Origin: Actinomycetes bacterium
GTDB lineage: Bacteria; Actinomycetota; Acidimicrobiia; Acidimicrobiales; Palsa-688
Length of the DNA: 20,990 nucleotides
Direction of reading: 5' to 3'
Assembly: GCA_021816565.1 (NCBI GenBank)
Contig: JAKAXN010000039.1
Coordinates: 1-20,990 of the forward strand
This document shows positions 1 to 7,300 of this stretch, one piece after another. Under the pieces are notes generated by a model, which searched no databases, had not been told where the DNA came from, and saw only the letters and a program-made list of their open reading frames with translations. Every line of letters starts with the position of its first letter. The first letter of the stretch is position 1. A program made the position numbers and the translations under genes.

Positions 1-1602
1 CTTCCGACAGTACCCACCCCCGTCAGGCGTCGCCGCCATCCCCACCACCGGCCGGGCCAGACGGATACCGCCGGTGGAACCGAAGAACCGGGCGTCGCCG
101 AACGCGAACACCCCACCATCAGAAGCCACCAACCAGTACCCACCCCCGTCAGGCGTCGCCGCCATCCCGACAATGGGCTGGGCCAGACGGATACCGCCGG
201 TGGAACCGAAGAACCGGGCGTCGCCGAACGCGAACACCCCACCATCAGAAGCCACCAACCAGTACCCACCCCCGTCAGGCGTCGCCGCCATCCCGACAAT
301 GGGCTGGGCCAGACGGACCCCGCTCACCGACCCGTGGGAGCCGGCCGCCCCGAAGTTCTGCACGGAGCCTCCGTCGCCGGCGATCCAGTAGCCGGACCCG
401 GCCGGATCGGTGGTTATGGCCACCGTGGCACACGGCTGCACACCCTTGGCGGCCAGGATGCGCGAGACCGCCGCGTCGAGCTGGGAAGCGGAGAGGCCCC
501 CACCTTTGACCGCGGCGGTGAGGGCGTCGACGGTCGCCGACCACTGCGACGCGTCGATCATCACCATGTCGGCGCCGGCCTCCACCGCCGCCACCGCAGC
601 CTGGGGCTGGCTGTAGCCCGCAGAGGAGATGGCCACCGCGTTGAGGTCGTCGGTGAGGGCTACTCCGGAGAAATGGTACGTCTGGCGCAGGAGGGCGTAG
701 GCCGCAGGAGACAAGCTGGCCGGCCGGCCGCCTGTCAGCCCGGGCACGGACATGTGCCCGACCATCACCACCGGCGCGCCGGCGGCGACGGCGGAGCCGA
801 ACGGGATGAGGTCGTCGGATTCGAGCTGCGACAGGGGTGGCGTGCTGGCCGGGCTGGTGTCGGTGTCGGCGTTGGCGTGGCCCAGCCCGGGGAAGTGCTT
901 GACCACCGGGACCACGCCGGCCCGCTCCAGGCCGGCGGCGTAGGCGGCGCCGTAGGTGGCGACGGTCCGGGGATTGTCACTGAAGGACCGGTAGCTCTCC
1001 CCCGCCACGCTGTCGTTTGGGCTGGCGGTGTCGAGCACCGGGGCCAGGTCCATGGTGACGCCCAACGATCGCATGGCGGCACCGTGTTGCTGCAGGGCCG
1101 AGGTCACCTGGGCCGGAGTCCACGAAGCGGCCATCTGGCGGGCTGACGGCAGGGCGCCGATCACGTCGGAGAGGCGGGCCACCGGGCCGCCCTCCTCGTC
1201 GGTGGACATCCACGGGACCACCCGGCCGGCCCCGCTGGCATCGGCCGCGAGCTGGCTGGTCCCGGACCGGATCGCCGGCCCGGACCCGGCCGGCGGCTGG
1301 CCGAACAGCACGAAGCCGCCCACCCCCGCGGTGGCCTCCGGGGCGGAGGCCTGCAGGTCCGAGAACTGGCCGCCCACCATCAACAACTCGTTGACGCGGT
1401 CGGCCAACGACCACGTGGACGGGGCCGAAACGCAGTTGGGCTGGGCCGGCGTAACGCCCGTGGCCGATCCGGCCAGCGCGGCCTCCCGGACGGGCGCCGC
1501 AGGGGCCGGAACGGCTGGCCGGTGGGCCGGGCCGGGCCGGGCACCGTAGGTCGCGAACAACATGCTGAGCAGCAGCCCGAGGACCGCCATCAATGAGGCC
1601 AT
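1..1602 (-). CDS. Secreted GH3 glycoside hydrolase (NagZ-like) with C-terminal repeat domain, 3' end beyond window
   Basis: The frame is open from ATG 1602 to the left edge (534 codons, no stop), so the C-terminus is missing. Residues about 1-40 form a signal peptide or signal anchor (hydrophobic MAVLGLLLSMLFA) followed by an Ala/Pro-rich linker. Residues about 55-395 match the GH3 N-terminal beta-N-acetylhexosaminidase barrel: a TDEEGGPVARL motif, KHFPGLGHANADTD at 235-248, MVGHMSVPGL, and TDDL at 317-320 with Asp318 as expected nucleophile. Family members hydrolyse beta-linked GlcNAc in peptidoglycan turnover; the substrate here is unproven. Where NagZ has an Asp-Ser/Thr-His dyad, this protein has D246-T-D248, so the His is replaced. 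From about residue 400 there are 42-residue repeats of the type GGGYWLVASDGGVFAFGDA, probably a beta-rich extracellular domain. ATG 1590 is an alternative start. An in-frame TGA upstream limits the gene. Confidence 0.88.
   Translation of the reverse strand, partial: MASLMAVLGLLLSMLFATYGARPGPAHRPAVPAPAAPVREAALAGSATGVTPAQPNCVSAPSTWSLADRVNELLMVGGQFSDLQASAPEATAGVGGFVLFGQPPAGSGPAIRSGTSQLAADASGAGRVVPWMSTDEEGGPVARLSDVIGALPSARQMAASWTPAQVTSALQQHGAAMRSLGVTMDLAPVLDTASPNDSVAGESYRSFSDNPRTVATYGAAYAAGLERAGVVPVVKHFPGLGHANADTDTSPASTPPLSQLESDDLIPFGSAVAAGAPVVMVGHMSVPGLTGGRPASLSPAAYALLRQTYHFSGVALTDDLNAVAISSAGYSQPQAAVAAVEAGADMVMIDASQWSATVDALTAAVKGGGLSASQLDAAVSRILAAKGVQPCATVAITTDPAGSGYWIAGDGGSVQNFGAAGSHGSVSGVRLAQPIVGMAATPDGGGYWLVASDGGVFAFGDARFFGSTGGIRLAQPIVGMAATPDGGGYWLVASDGGVFAFGDARFFGSTGGIRLARPVVGMAATPDGGGYCRK
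8..317. repeat. 126-bp tandem coding repeat, about 2.5 copies
   Basis: The unit beginning CAGTACCCACCCCCGTCAGG recurs at 8, 134 and 260, an exact 126-bp (42-codon) period. The copies are almost identical. The leftmost differs in a block near 40-56, changing IVGMA to VVGMA. They encode the C-terminal repeats of the GH3 protein on the minus strand. At bases 1-7 the sequence leaves the repeat (Tyr-Trp becomes Tyr-Cys-Arg-Lys). Confidence 0.95.
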
Positions 1603-1642
1603 GAGTGGAAACTTCCCGCCTGCTAGACGTCTCGCCGCCCCG

Positions 1643-1648
1643 ATGATA
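1643..1648 (-). promoter_or_regulatory. Candidate -10 element for the GH3 gene
   Basis: The minus strand reads TATCAT here, 40 bases before ATG 1602, in otherwise GC-rich DNA. This would give a leader of about 30 bases. I see no good -35 at the expected distance. Assignment is by -10 similarity only. Confidence 0.3.
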
Positions 1649-1735
1649 GCGACGGTCCGCCTTCACCGGTCCCGGGCGGCCGGCGGCGCCGGACCCGGAG
1701 ACGAGCCGGTCCGGCCCGTATGACAGAGTGAGGGA

Positions 1736-2260
1736 ATGAGCGACCTACCGGCGAGCACGACAGATCAGCAGGATGGCGTCGACCCGAGGCTGGAGTCGAT
1801 GCTCGAGCTGTGGGACGGCCTCGCCGAGGAACCCGCCGGGCAGGCGAACACCCTCGGGGTGACCGTGCTGGTCGGCGGCGTCACCTACAGCGGGCTCCTC
1901 ATCCCGGCCCGGGTGTGGGCCCGTTCCATGACCCAGCTGCTGCGCAACGTGGAGGGCGGCCACCAGGTCCGGGCCCTGGCCGACATGTTCGACGGCTTCG
2001 CCACCTCCGCGGAAGCGGCGGAGCAGCCCGACGACTCCACCAGGTATCTCCACCTGGCCAACGTGGCCATCGGCCTGCCCGAGGACGGTAAGCGCACGAG
2101 CCTGCTCATGCGGATCAAGGCCGCGGACGTGACCGCATGGACGGTGGGGACCATCGGCGAGCTGGCCGCTTTCCCACCGCCCGCCACCCCGCCGGCCGCT
2201 CCCGCTGCAGCCCGCCCTGCGGCCCGGCCCCCGGCCCGCGGCTCCAAGCGTCGGTCCTGA
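1736..2260 (+). CDS. Hypothetical protein, possibly related to GvpU-type small proteins
   Basis: This 174-residue soluble protein has no signal peptide or membrane segment. Residues about 15-145 look like a folded alpha/beta domain with the stretch LGVTVLVGGVTYSGLLIPAR near 40-59. The last 30 residues are a low-complexity Ala/Pro/Arg tail (PPATPPAAPAAARPAARPPA then GSKRRS), probably disordered and basic. The 'hydrophobic strand, VGG, SGxLI' pattern reminds me of proteins annotated as gas-vesicle GvpU-like, but no gas-vesicle gene is in the window, so I do not assign that function. A TATGAC hexamer at 1719-1724 and GAGGGA just before ATG 1736 suggest a very short leader. It lies 49 bases upstream of the next gene on the same strand. 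Confidence 0.7.
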   Translation: MSDLPASTTDQQDGVDPRLESMLELWDGLAEEPAGQANTLGVTVLVGGVTYSGLLIPARVWARSMTQLLRNVEGGHQVRALADMFDGFATSAEAAEQPDDSTRYLHLANVAIGLPEDGKRTSLLMRIKAADVTAWTVGTIGELAAFPPPATPPAAPAAARPAARPPARGSKRRS

Positions 2261-2309
2261 CTTCCCTCACCGGGCGCAAAGTGGGCGCTTGGCCGTAGTC
2301 TGGAGGGGT

Positions 2310-2732
2310 ATGAGCCGTCGACCCGTAGCCCAGGGAAACCAGAGCGCCGCGGCCGGCGCCAAGGACGCCAAGGACAAGAAGCCGAAGAAGCGCCGCATCC
2401 GGGGGGCCTTCGGCCGGAACATGATGAAGATCCCGGTGGTGCGCCGCTGGTACATCCGCCGGGTCCTCAAGTTCATCGACAAGTCCCGGGCCGCCGGTCG
2501 GAAGCTCCCGGAGGGCATGGCGGAGACCGCCCGCTACCTGTCCCGGGTGCCCAAGCACCAGCGGGAGAAGGCCTTCGAGGAGGCCATCCTGACCAACCAG
2601 TCCGTGCCCGACATGGGCCGGGAGATGCGCCGGGCGGCCTCCCGGCAGCGCAAGAGCGGCAAGAACGAGAACCGGATCCGCCCCGGTCTGCCGCCTGGCA
2701 CGGTCAAGCAGGCCCGGCGCCGGGCCCGCTGA
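2310..2732 (+). CDS. Small, strongly basic hypothetical protein
   Basis: The product is about 140 residues from ATG 2310. The N-terminus is Lys/Arg-rich (KDAKDKKPKKRRIRGAFGRN), followed by a probably helical core (IPVVRRWYIRRVLKFIDKSR) and a second basic, disordered tail (PGTVKQARRRAR). Such a charge profile suits nucleic-acid or membrane-surface association, but I recognise no family and assign no function. ATG 2310 is preferred over TTG 2289. TAGTCT at 2296-2301 lies 8 bases before the ATG, as expected for a leaderless transcript, while the GGAGG at 2302-2306 is only 3 bases from the ATG, too close for normal Shine-Dalgarno use. It follows the previous gene on the same strand. Confidence 0.7.
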   Translation: MSRRPVAQGNQSAAAGAKDAKDKKPKKRRIRGAFGRNMMKIPVVRRWYIRRVLKFIDKSRAAGRKLPEGMAETARYLSRVPKHQREKAFEEAILTNQSVPDMGREMRRAASRQRKSGKNENRIRPGLPPGTVKQARRRAR

Positions 2733-2808
2733 CGGCTCCGAACGGGTTGCGCTGTCCCCGAGGCCGCTGCTCGCGCACCGAAGGGACGCTAACCCGGGGA
2801 CGCACGCG

Positions 2809-2912
2809 AACTGTTCAACGAATGCGGGGCTGGGACCCCGGTGACCAGTTGACCGCCCCGGACGGGGGGTAACTGTTCACCGGGTTCCAGCGATGGTGCT
2901 CCGTGAACAGTT
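2809..2912. repeat. Repeated AACTGTT elements including a perfect 10-bp inverted repeat
   Basis: AACTGTTCAC at 2871-2880 and GTGAACAGTT at 2903-2912 are perfect inverted copies separated by 22 bases. A third copy, AACTGTTCA, is at 2809-2817. A related partial palindrome, GGTGACCAGTTGACC, is at about 2840-2854. They lie in the 253-base gap between two convergent genes (2733-2985). The pair could form a hairpin acting as a bidirectional terminator, but there is no T-tract. It could also be an operator array. No coding frame in the gap looks real. Confidence 0.6.
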
Positions 2913-2985
2913 CCAGTGACGTCTGGGGCACCGCCTGGGGCACCGGTCGGGACCGCCAACCGCCCGGGACCGCCGCCGGGCCGCC

Positions 2986-3369
2986 TCAGGAGCGCCCGTC
3001 GCGTCGGCCCCGGAAGTGGCCGACCCGGTAGCCCACCCATCCAGCCGCGCCCGCCACCACGACCAGCTCCAGCAGGTGCAGCACCGCGAAGGCCACACCG
3101 AGGAGCAGCCAAGCGGCCACCCCGGCGATGACCACCCCGGCCGCCACCCAGCCCACCAGGTGGCCGACGCCCCGGGATCGGGGATAACCGGAACGGGCCG
3201 GGCCGGGGATCACCTGTGCCGGCTCCGGGCCGGACCGGGCCGGCCCCGGGGTGACCCGACCGGCCGGACGGCCCCGCTCCGGCGCGGTGGTGCCACCCCC
3301 CTCGATGCCCAGCGTGCGGCAGATCAGGCACTCTCCCGGCGGGAGACCGTGCAGGCACGTGGGAGCCAC
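2986..3369 (-). CDS. Small membrane protein with N-terminal Cys/His cluster
   Basis: This is a 127-residue protein starting at GTG 3369 (Met-Ala-Pro-Thr-Cys). Near the N-terminus, C5, H7, C14 and C17 (CLHGLPPGECLIC) form a possible metal-binding knuckle. A Pro/Gly/Arg-rich linker follows. Two adjacent hydrophobic segments, roughly residues 70-115 (WVAAGVVIAGVAAWLLLGVA and LLELVVVAGAAGWVGYRVG), are probably a helical hairpin, and the tail is basic (FRGRRDGRS). Both ends would probably be cytoplasmic. Function unknown. The same frame extends upstream to 3906, but that part lies antisense to the peptidase coding sequence and has no hydrophobic or domain character, so I start at the GTG just before the cluster. 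Only 6 bases separate this start from the divergent peptidase start at 3376. Confidence 0.65.
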   Translation of the reverse strand: MAPTCLHGLPPGECLICRTLGIEGGGTTAPERGRPAGRVTPGPARSGPEPAQVIPGPARSGYPRSRGVGHLVGWVAAGVVIAGVAAWLLLGVAFAVLHLLELVVVAGAAGWVGYRVGHFRGRRDGRS

Positions 3370-3375
3370 ACGCGG

Positions 3376-5241
3376 ATGGTAGACCTCATGGCGATGGAAG
3401 CGGATCTCATACCCCGGCGGGTGCTGTTCGGGAACCCGGAACGGGCCATGGCCACGATCTCCCCCGACGGGACCCGCATCGCCTGGCTGGCCCCGGTGGA
3501 TGGCGTGCTCAACGTGTGGGTGGGTCCGGCTGCCGACCCCGGCCAGGCGTCGCCGGTCACCGACGACCGGGACCGGGGTGTGCGGGCCTACCTGTGGGCC
3601 CACAACAGCCGCCACCTCCTGTACCTGCAGGACCGGGGCGGCGACGAGAACTGGCGCCTCTACGGGGTGGACCTGGAGCGGGGGGCCACGGCCGACCTCA
3701 CGCCGTTCGACGGCGTGCAGGTCCAGCCGATAGCCGCGTCGCCCCGCCGCCCGGACGAGATCCTGATCGGCCTCAACCGCGACAACCCGGCCCTCCACGA
3801 CGCCTACCACCTGGACCTGACCACCGGCAGCCTGGAGCTGGTCGGGCGCAACACCGGATTCGGGTCGCCCACCGGTAACCCCTGGATCGCCGACGCCGAC
3901 CTCCACATCAGAGCGGTGGTCCGCCCGGCCGTGTCGGGCGGCGGCTACGAGCTGTGTGTCCCCGACGGCGAGGAGTGGAGGCCCCTCCAGTCGTTCGATT
4001 ACGAGGACTCCCTGACCACCGCCCCGCTGGCGGTGTCAGGTGACGGCGGCGGCCTGTACATGCTGTCGTCCCGGGCGGCCAACACCGCCCGGCTGGTGCG
4101 ACTCGACTTCGCCACCGGGGCCGAGGAGGTGATCGCCGAGGACCCCAGCTACGACGTCGGCGACGTGCTCCTCGACCCCGACACCCGCCGGCCGCTTATC
4201 GTGGGCTTCGTCCGGGACCGCTTGGAGCACACCGTGCTGGACCCGGAGCTGGCCGACGACTTCGCCGCCCTGTCGGCGATCGGGTCCGGCGAGGTGCACA
4301 TCGACAGCAACGACGACGCCAACCGGCGTTGGATCGTGACCTTCGTGGCCGACGACGGGCCGGCCCGCACCTACCTGTTCGACCGGGCGGACCGTTCCTC
4401 CACCTTCCTGTTCGAGAACCGCCCGGAACTCGGCCGGTACCGGCTGGCCGCCATGGAGCCGTTCAGCTACACCGCCCGGGACGGGCTCACGGTCCACGGC
4501 TACCTGACCTTCCCTCCCGGCGCGGACCGGCGGGACCTGCCGACCGTGCTCAACGTGCACGGCGGCCCATGGGCGCGCGACATGTGGGGATTCGACCCCG
4601 AAGCGCAGTGGCTGGCCAACCGGGGATACCTCTGCGTCCAGGTCAACTACCGGGGCTCCACCGGCTACGGCAAGGACTTCACCAACGCCGGCGACCGGGA
4701 GTGGGGCGCCCGCATGCACGACGACCTGATCGATGCGGTCGAGTGGGTGGTGGGCCGGGGCTACGCCGACCGGCGCCGGGTGGCCATCTACGGCGGGTCC
4801 TACGGCGGTTACGCCGCCCTGGTCGGCGCCGCCTTCACCCCCGGGGTGTTCTGCTGCGCGGTTGACATCGTCGGTCCGTCCAACCTGAAGACCCTCCTCG
4901 ACTCGGTACCGCCCTACTGGTTGCCGCTGATAGAGCAGTTCAACCGGCGCGTCGGTGACCGCGACACCGAGACCGAGTTCCTCTGGTCCCGGTCGCCGCT
5001 GTCCCGGGTCGGCGACATCCGCATCCCGCTTCTCATCGCCCAGGGGGCCAACGACCCCCGGGTCAAGCAGGCCGAGGCGGAGCAGATCGTGGCCGCCCTG
5101 GAGGAGAAGGGCATCGACCACAGCTACATGCTGTTTCCCGATGAGGGCCACGGGTTCGCCAAGCCGGAGAACCGCCTGAAGTTCTACGCCGCCGCCGAGG
5201 CGTTCCTCGCCTCGCACATGGAAGGAAGGGCCGAACAGTGA
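3376..5241 (+). CDS. S9 family serine peptidase (prolyl oligopeptidase / acylaminoacyl peptidase type)
   Basis: The 621-residue protein has an N-terminal beta-propeller region (about 1-350, with segments such as ISPDGTRIAWLAP and WRLYGVDLERG) and a C-terminal alpha/beta-hydrolase domain (about 370-621). The catalytic Ser475 is in GGSYGGY, Asp560 in GANDPRV and His592 in DEGHGF, so the triad is complete. The oxyanion-side motif NVHGGPWARD is also present. Family members cleave short peptides or N-acylated residues in the cytoplasm, and no signal peptide is seen. The open frame runs upstream to 3016, but that part is low-complexity and antisense to the small membrane protein. I chose ATG 3376; ATG 3388 and 3394 are plausible alternatives and would leave more room for a promoter. 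The stop overlaps the next start (GTGA), so the two genes are translationally coupled. Confidence 0.9.
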   Translation: MVDLMAMEADLIPRRVLFGNPERAMATISPDGTRIAWLAPVDGVLNVWVGPAADPGQASPVTDDRDRGVRAYLWAHNSRHLLYLQDRGGDENWRLYGVDLERGATADLTPFDGVQVQPIAASPRRPDEILIGLNRDNPALHDAYHLDLTTGSLELVGRNTGFGSPTGNPWIADADLHIRAVVRPAVSGGGYELCVPDGEEWRPLQSFDYEDSLTTAPLAVSGDGGGLYMLSSRAANTARLVRLDFATGAEEVIAEDPSYDVGDVLLDPDTRRPLIVGFVRDRLEHTVLDPELADDFAALSAIGSGEVHIDSNDDANRRWIVTFVADDGPARTYLFDRADRSSTFLFENRPELGRYRLAAMEPFSYTARDGLTVHGYLTFPPGADRRDLPTVLNVHGGPWARDMWGFDPEAQWLANRGYLCVQVNYRGSTGYGKDFTNAGDREWGARMHDDLIDAVEWVVGRGYADRRRVAIYGGSYGGYAALVGAAFTPGVFCCAVDIVGPSNLKTLLDSVPPYWLPLIEQFNRRVGDRDTETEFLWSRSPLSRVGDIRIPLLIAQGANDPRVKQAEAEQIVAALEEKGIDHSYMLFPDEGHGFAKPENRLKFYAAAEAFLASHMEGRAEQ

Positions 5242-6380
5242 GCGTCCCACCGCAGTCCCGGCAGCTGAAGTCCCTGGTCAGGGAGGACGGCCGTCTCGAG
5301 TTGTTCGTCGACTCCGTGGATGTCCCGCCTCCCGGGCCGGCCCAGGTGGTGGTCCGGGTGGAGGCGGCCCCGGTCAATCCCTCCGACCTGGGACTGCTCT
5401 TCGCCGGCGCCGACATGTCGGCCGCCACGGTGGTGGACGGCGTCGGCCCCCGGATCTCGGCGCCGCTGCCGCCGGCCGCCGTGCGGGCGGCCACCGGGCG
5501 GGTCGGGGTGGCCATGCCCGTGGGCAACGAGGGGGCCGGGACGGTGGTGGCCGCCGGTTCCTCCCCCGAGGCTGAAGCCCTGCTCGGCCGGACCGTGGCG
5601 GTGGCCGGGGGTGCCATGTACAGCGAGTACCGCTGCGTGGACGCCCGGGCCTGCCTGGAGCTCCCGGAGGGGGTGACGGCCGCCGAGGGCGCCTCGTCGT
5701 TCGTCAACCCCATGACCGCCCTAGGGATGGTGGAGACCATGCGGATGGAGGGCCACACCGCTCTGGTGCACACCGCAGCGGCGTCCAATCTGGGACAGAT
5801 GCTCAACCGGCTGTGCCAGGAGGACGGCATCGACCTGGTCAACGTGGTCCGCCGGCCCGAGCAGGAGCAGCTACTCCGCGACGCCGGAGCCCGGTGGGTG
5901 TGCGACTCGTCTGCGGCGGATTTCAGGGACCGCCTCACCGCCGCGGTGGCCGAGACGGGAGCCACCGTGGCGTTCGATGCGGTGGGCGGCGGCCGGCTGG
6001 CCGGCACCATCCTGGCGGCCATGGAAGCGGCCCTGTCGGCTCGGGCCGCGACGGAGGGCGGCGGTTTCAGCCGCTACGGGACCGGCACCCACAAGCAGGT
6101 GTACATCTACGGCTCGCTCGACCGGGGGCCTACCGAGCTGGTGCGCAGCTTCGGCATGGCGTGGGGGGTGGGCGGCTGGCTGCTGACCCCGTTCCTGCAG
6201 AAGCTCGCACCCGGGGAGCTGGACCGGCTGCGCCGCCGGGTGGCCGACGGCATCAGGACCACCTTCGCCAGCTCCTACACCGCCCAGGTCTCGCTGGACG
6301 AGGCCCTCACGCTGGAGGCCATCGCCGTCTACGGGCGCCAGGCCACCGGCGCCAAGTATCTGATCCGCCCGGCCGCCTGA
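5238..6380 (+). CDS. MDR-family NAD(P)-dependent oxidoreductase (zinc-binding dehydrogenase-like)
   Basis: This 380-residue medium-chain dehydrogenase/reductase has an N-terminal GroES-like catalytic domain (VVVRVEAAPVNPSDLGLLFA near 35-54, and PVGNEGAGTVVAAG near 94-107) and a Rossmann nucleotide-binding domain from about residue 165. A substrate-loop insertion includes the motif FSRYGTGTHKQVYIYGSLD. The second domain carries HTAAASNLGQMLNRLC where many MDRs have a GxGxxG turn. The classic catalytic-zinc Cys/His pattern is not obvious, so a zinc-free quinone-oxidoreductase-like activity is likelier than a true alcohol dehydrogenase. The GTG start at 5238 overlaps the peptidase stop by 4 bases, and AAGGAAGG upstream serves as ribosome binding site. 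Substrate unknown. Confidence 0.85.
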   Translation: MSVPPQSRQLKSLVREDGRLELFVDSVDVPPPGPAQVVVRVEAAPVNPSDLGLLFAGADMSAATVVDGVGPRISAPLPPAAVRAATGRVGVAMPVGNEGAGTVVAAGSSPEAEALLGRTVAVAGGAMYSEYRCVDARACLELPEGVTAAEGASSFVNPMTALGMVETMRMEGHTALVHTAAASNLGQMLNRLCQEDGIDLVNVVRRPEQEQLLRDAGARWVCDSSAADFRDRLTAAVAETGATVAFDAVGGGRLAGTILAAMEAALSARAATEGGGFSRYGTGTHKQVYIYGSLDRGPTELVRSFGMAWGVGGWLLTPFLQKLAPGELDRLRRRVADGIRTTFASSYTAQVSLDEALTLEAIAVYGRQATGAKYLIRPAA

Positions 6381-6384
6381 CGGC

Positions 6385-6747
6385 CTAGCGCTGGCGCAGC
6401 CGGTCGATCAGCCGCCGGTCCCGCTTGGTGGGCCGGCCGGCCGACTGGTCGCGCACCAGGAACGGTGCCACCGCCTCGGGCGGTGGCGGCGGCGGGCTGT
6501 GGTCGGCGTAGCACCCGGCGGCCAGCGGAGCCCCGACACGCTTGTCGATCACCTGGGTCACCTCCAGCACCCGGTCCCGCCCGTCAATGCGGATGGTGAC
6601 CGTGTCGCCCACCCGGACCGGACTGGACGGCTTGGTCACCCCCCTGTTGACGGCCACGTGGCCGGACCGGCACGCCTCGGTGGCCATGCTGCGGGTCTTG
6701 AACACCCGCACCGACCACAGCCAGCGGTCCACCCTGGTGCTGTCCAC
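6385..6747 (-). CDS. S4-domain RNA-binding protein (Hsp15/HslR-like)
   Basis: This 120-residue protein has an N-terminal S4 domain (VDRWLWSVRVFKTRSMATEA, then GHVAVNRGVTKPSSPVRVGD). A linker contains a run of seven prolines, and the C-terminus GRPTKRDRRLIDRLRQR is typical of the Hsp15 group. Characterised Hsp15 binds 50S subunits that carry stalled nascent chains and helps recycle them; that role is inferred by homology. The start is GTG 6747, since no in-frame ATG precedes the conserved VDRWLW. It is convergent with the MDR gene, with only 4 bases between the stops, so there is no room for a conventional terminator. Confidence 0.88.
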   Translation of the reverse strand: MDSTRVDRWLWSVRVFKTRSMATEACRSGHVAVNRGVTKPSSPVRVGDTVTIRIDGRDRVLEVTQVIDKRVGAPLAAGCYADHSPPPPPPEAVAPFLVRDQSAGRPTKRDRRLIDRLRQR

Positions 6748-6780
6748 GGGGTCGATTCTTCCAAAACCCGGGCCGCCGGC

Positions 6781-6981
6781 TCACCGCACGACGCCCAGGG
6801 CGGGAGGGGCGTCGCCGCCCCGGCCGGGGACCAGCCGCCGGAGGGTCCTGGAGCCCCGGCGGCGGGCCACGCCGTCGGGGTGCGCCGGCCCGGCGGCCGC
6901 CCGCCGGCGGGCGGCCCGCTCGAGGTGCTCGGCCTGGGTGTGGTGGCTCAGCGTCAGGGCCATGCTGGGGTGCAGATGCAC
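6781..6981 (-). CDS. Probable small protein, 66 aa
   Basis: The GTG at 6981 is preceded by GAAAGAAG on the minus strand, with about 6 bases of spacing. The product begins MHLHPSMALTLSHHTQ and continues with an Arg/Ala-rich amphipathic stretch (EHLERAARRRAAAGPAH). This 'MHxHPSxAxxL... basic helix' layout resembles short proteins often seen between genes in actinobacteria, but I know no function. ATG 6963 is an in-frame alternative. The frame extends upstream to 7149 through low-complexity GC-rich repeats that I consider non-coding. It lies downstream of the small ORF at 7187-7300 on the same strand. Confidence 0.45.
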   Translation of the reverse strand: MHLHPSMALTLSHHTQAEHLERAARRRAAAGPAHPDGVARRRGSRTLRRLVPGRGGDAPPALGVVR

Positions 6982-7051
6982 GGTTGGCTTCTTTCGGTGG
7001 TGCGCAGGCGGGGAACCGCCGCCATCGGGGGTTGCGGAACGGGGTGGCTGC

Positions 7052-7126
7052 GCCCAGGCGTGCGCCTGGGCACAGCCCAGAGCGGGGGCACAGCCGGGAG
7101 CCGGGGGTACAGCCCCGAGCGGCGAC
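7052..7126. repeat. GC-rich hairpin and imperfect 18-19 bp tandem repeats
   Basis: GCCCAGGC at 7052-7059 and GCCTGGGC at 7064-7071 form a perfect 8-bp stem with a 4-base GTGC loop. Adjoining it, CACAGCC recurs at 7071 and 7089, and TACAGCC at 7108, giving three imperfect copies of an 18-19 bp unit. The segment lies between two small minus-strand ORFs. The hairpin could end transcription from 7300 or attenuate read-through. No T-tract is present. Confidence 0.5.
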
Positions 7127-7186
7127 GGCCCAGCCCGGGCCCCGGTCACGCCCGGAGCCGGGCCCCGGGTTACCGGTCGCGGGCGG

Positions 7187-7300
7187 TCAGCCCAGCAGGC
7201 GGGTGCCCGTACCGGTCCGGACGTCCAGCCAGAGGGACCCGGCCGGGCGTCCGAGGCCGCGGCGGAGCGCCGGGATCGTGCAGCGGTTGAGCATGGACAT
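7187..7300 (-). CDS. Probable small protein, 37 aa, with a strong ribosome binding site
   Basis: On the minus strand AAAGGAGG (7306-7313) lies exactly 5 bases before ATG 7300, the best Shine-Dalgarno sequence in the window. The product is MSMLNRCTIPALRRGLGR followed by a Gly/Thr-rich end (RTGTGTRLLG). It has no membrane segment and no recognised family. A palindromic GACAACTGTC lies just upstream at about 7330-7339. The same frame is open antisense to the thioesterase up to 8401, but the ribosome binding site singles out ATG 7300. It could be a leader peptide or a stand-alone small protein. Confidence 0.5.
   Translation of the reverse strand: MSMLNRCTIPALRRGLGRPAGSLWLDVRTGTGTRLLG

Noticed and set aside
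8..317. Possible CRISPR-like array
   Set aside because: The 126-bp units are contiguous, have no spacers and encode in-frame protein repeats.
334..1146. 270-residue plus-strand open frame
   Set aside because: It is antisense to the GH3 gene, Gly/Arg/His-rich without domains, and typical of spurious frames in GC-rich DNA.
1736..2260. Gas-vesicle gene gvpU
   Set aside because: Only a short stretch recalls GvpU-like proteins and no other gas-vesicle gene is nearby, so the gene is left as hypothetical.
3016..3375. N-terminal extension of the S9 peptidase to 3016
   Set aside because: The extra 120 residues are low complexity and antisense to the small membrane protein, which has clear hydrophobic segments; peptidase homology begins at about MVDLMAMEADLIPRR.
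7130..7180. GC-rich palindromic stretch as an intrinsic terminator
   Set aside because: Runs of CCCGGG/GGGCCC arise readily at this GC content; no T-tract and no clean stem beyond the hairpin at 7052-7071.
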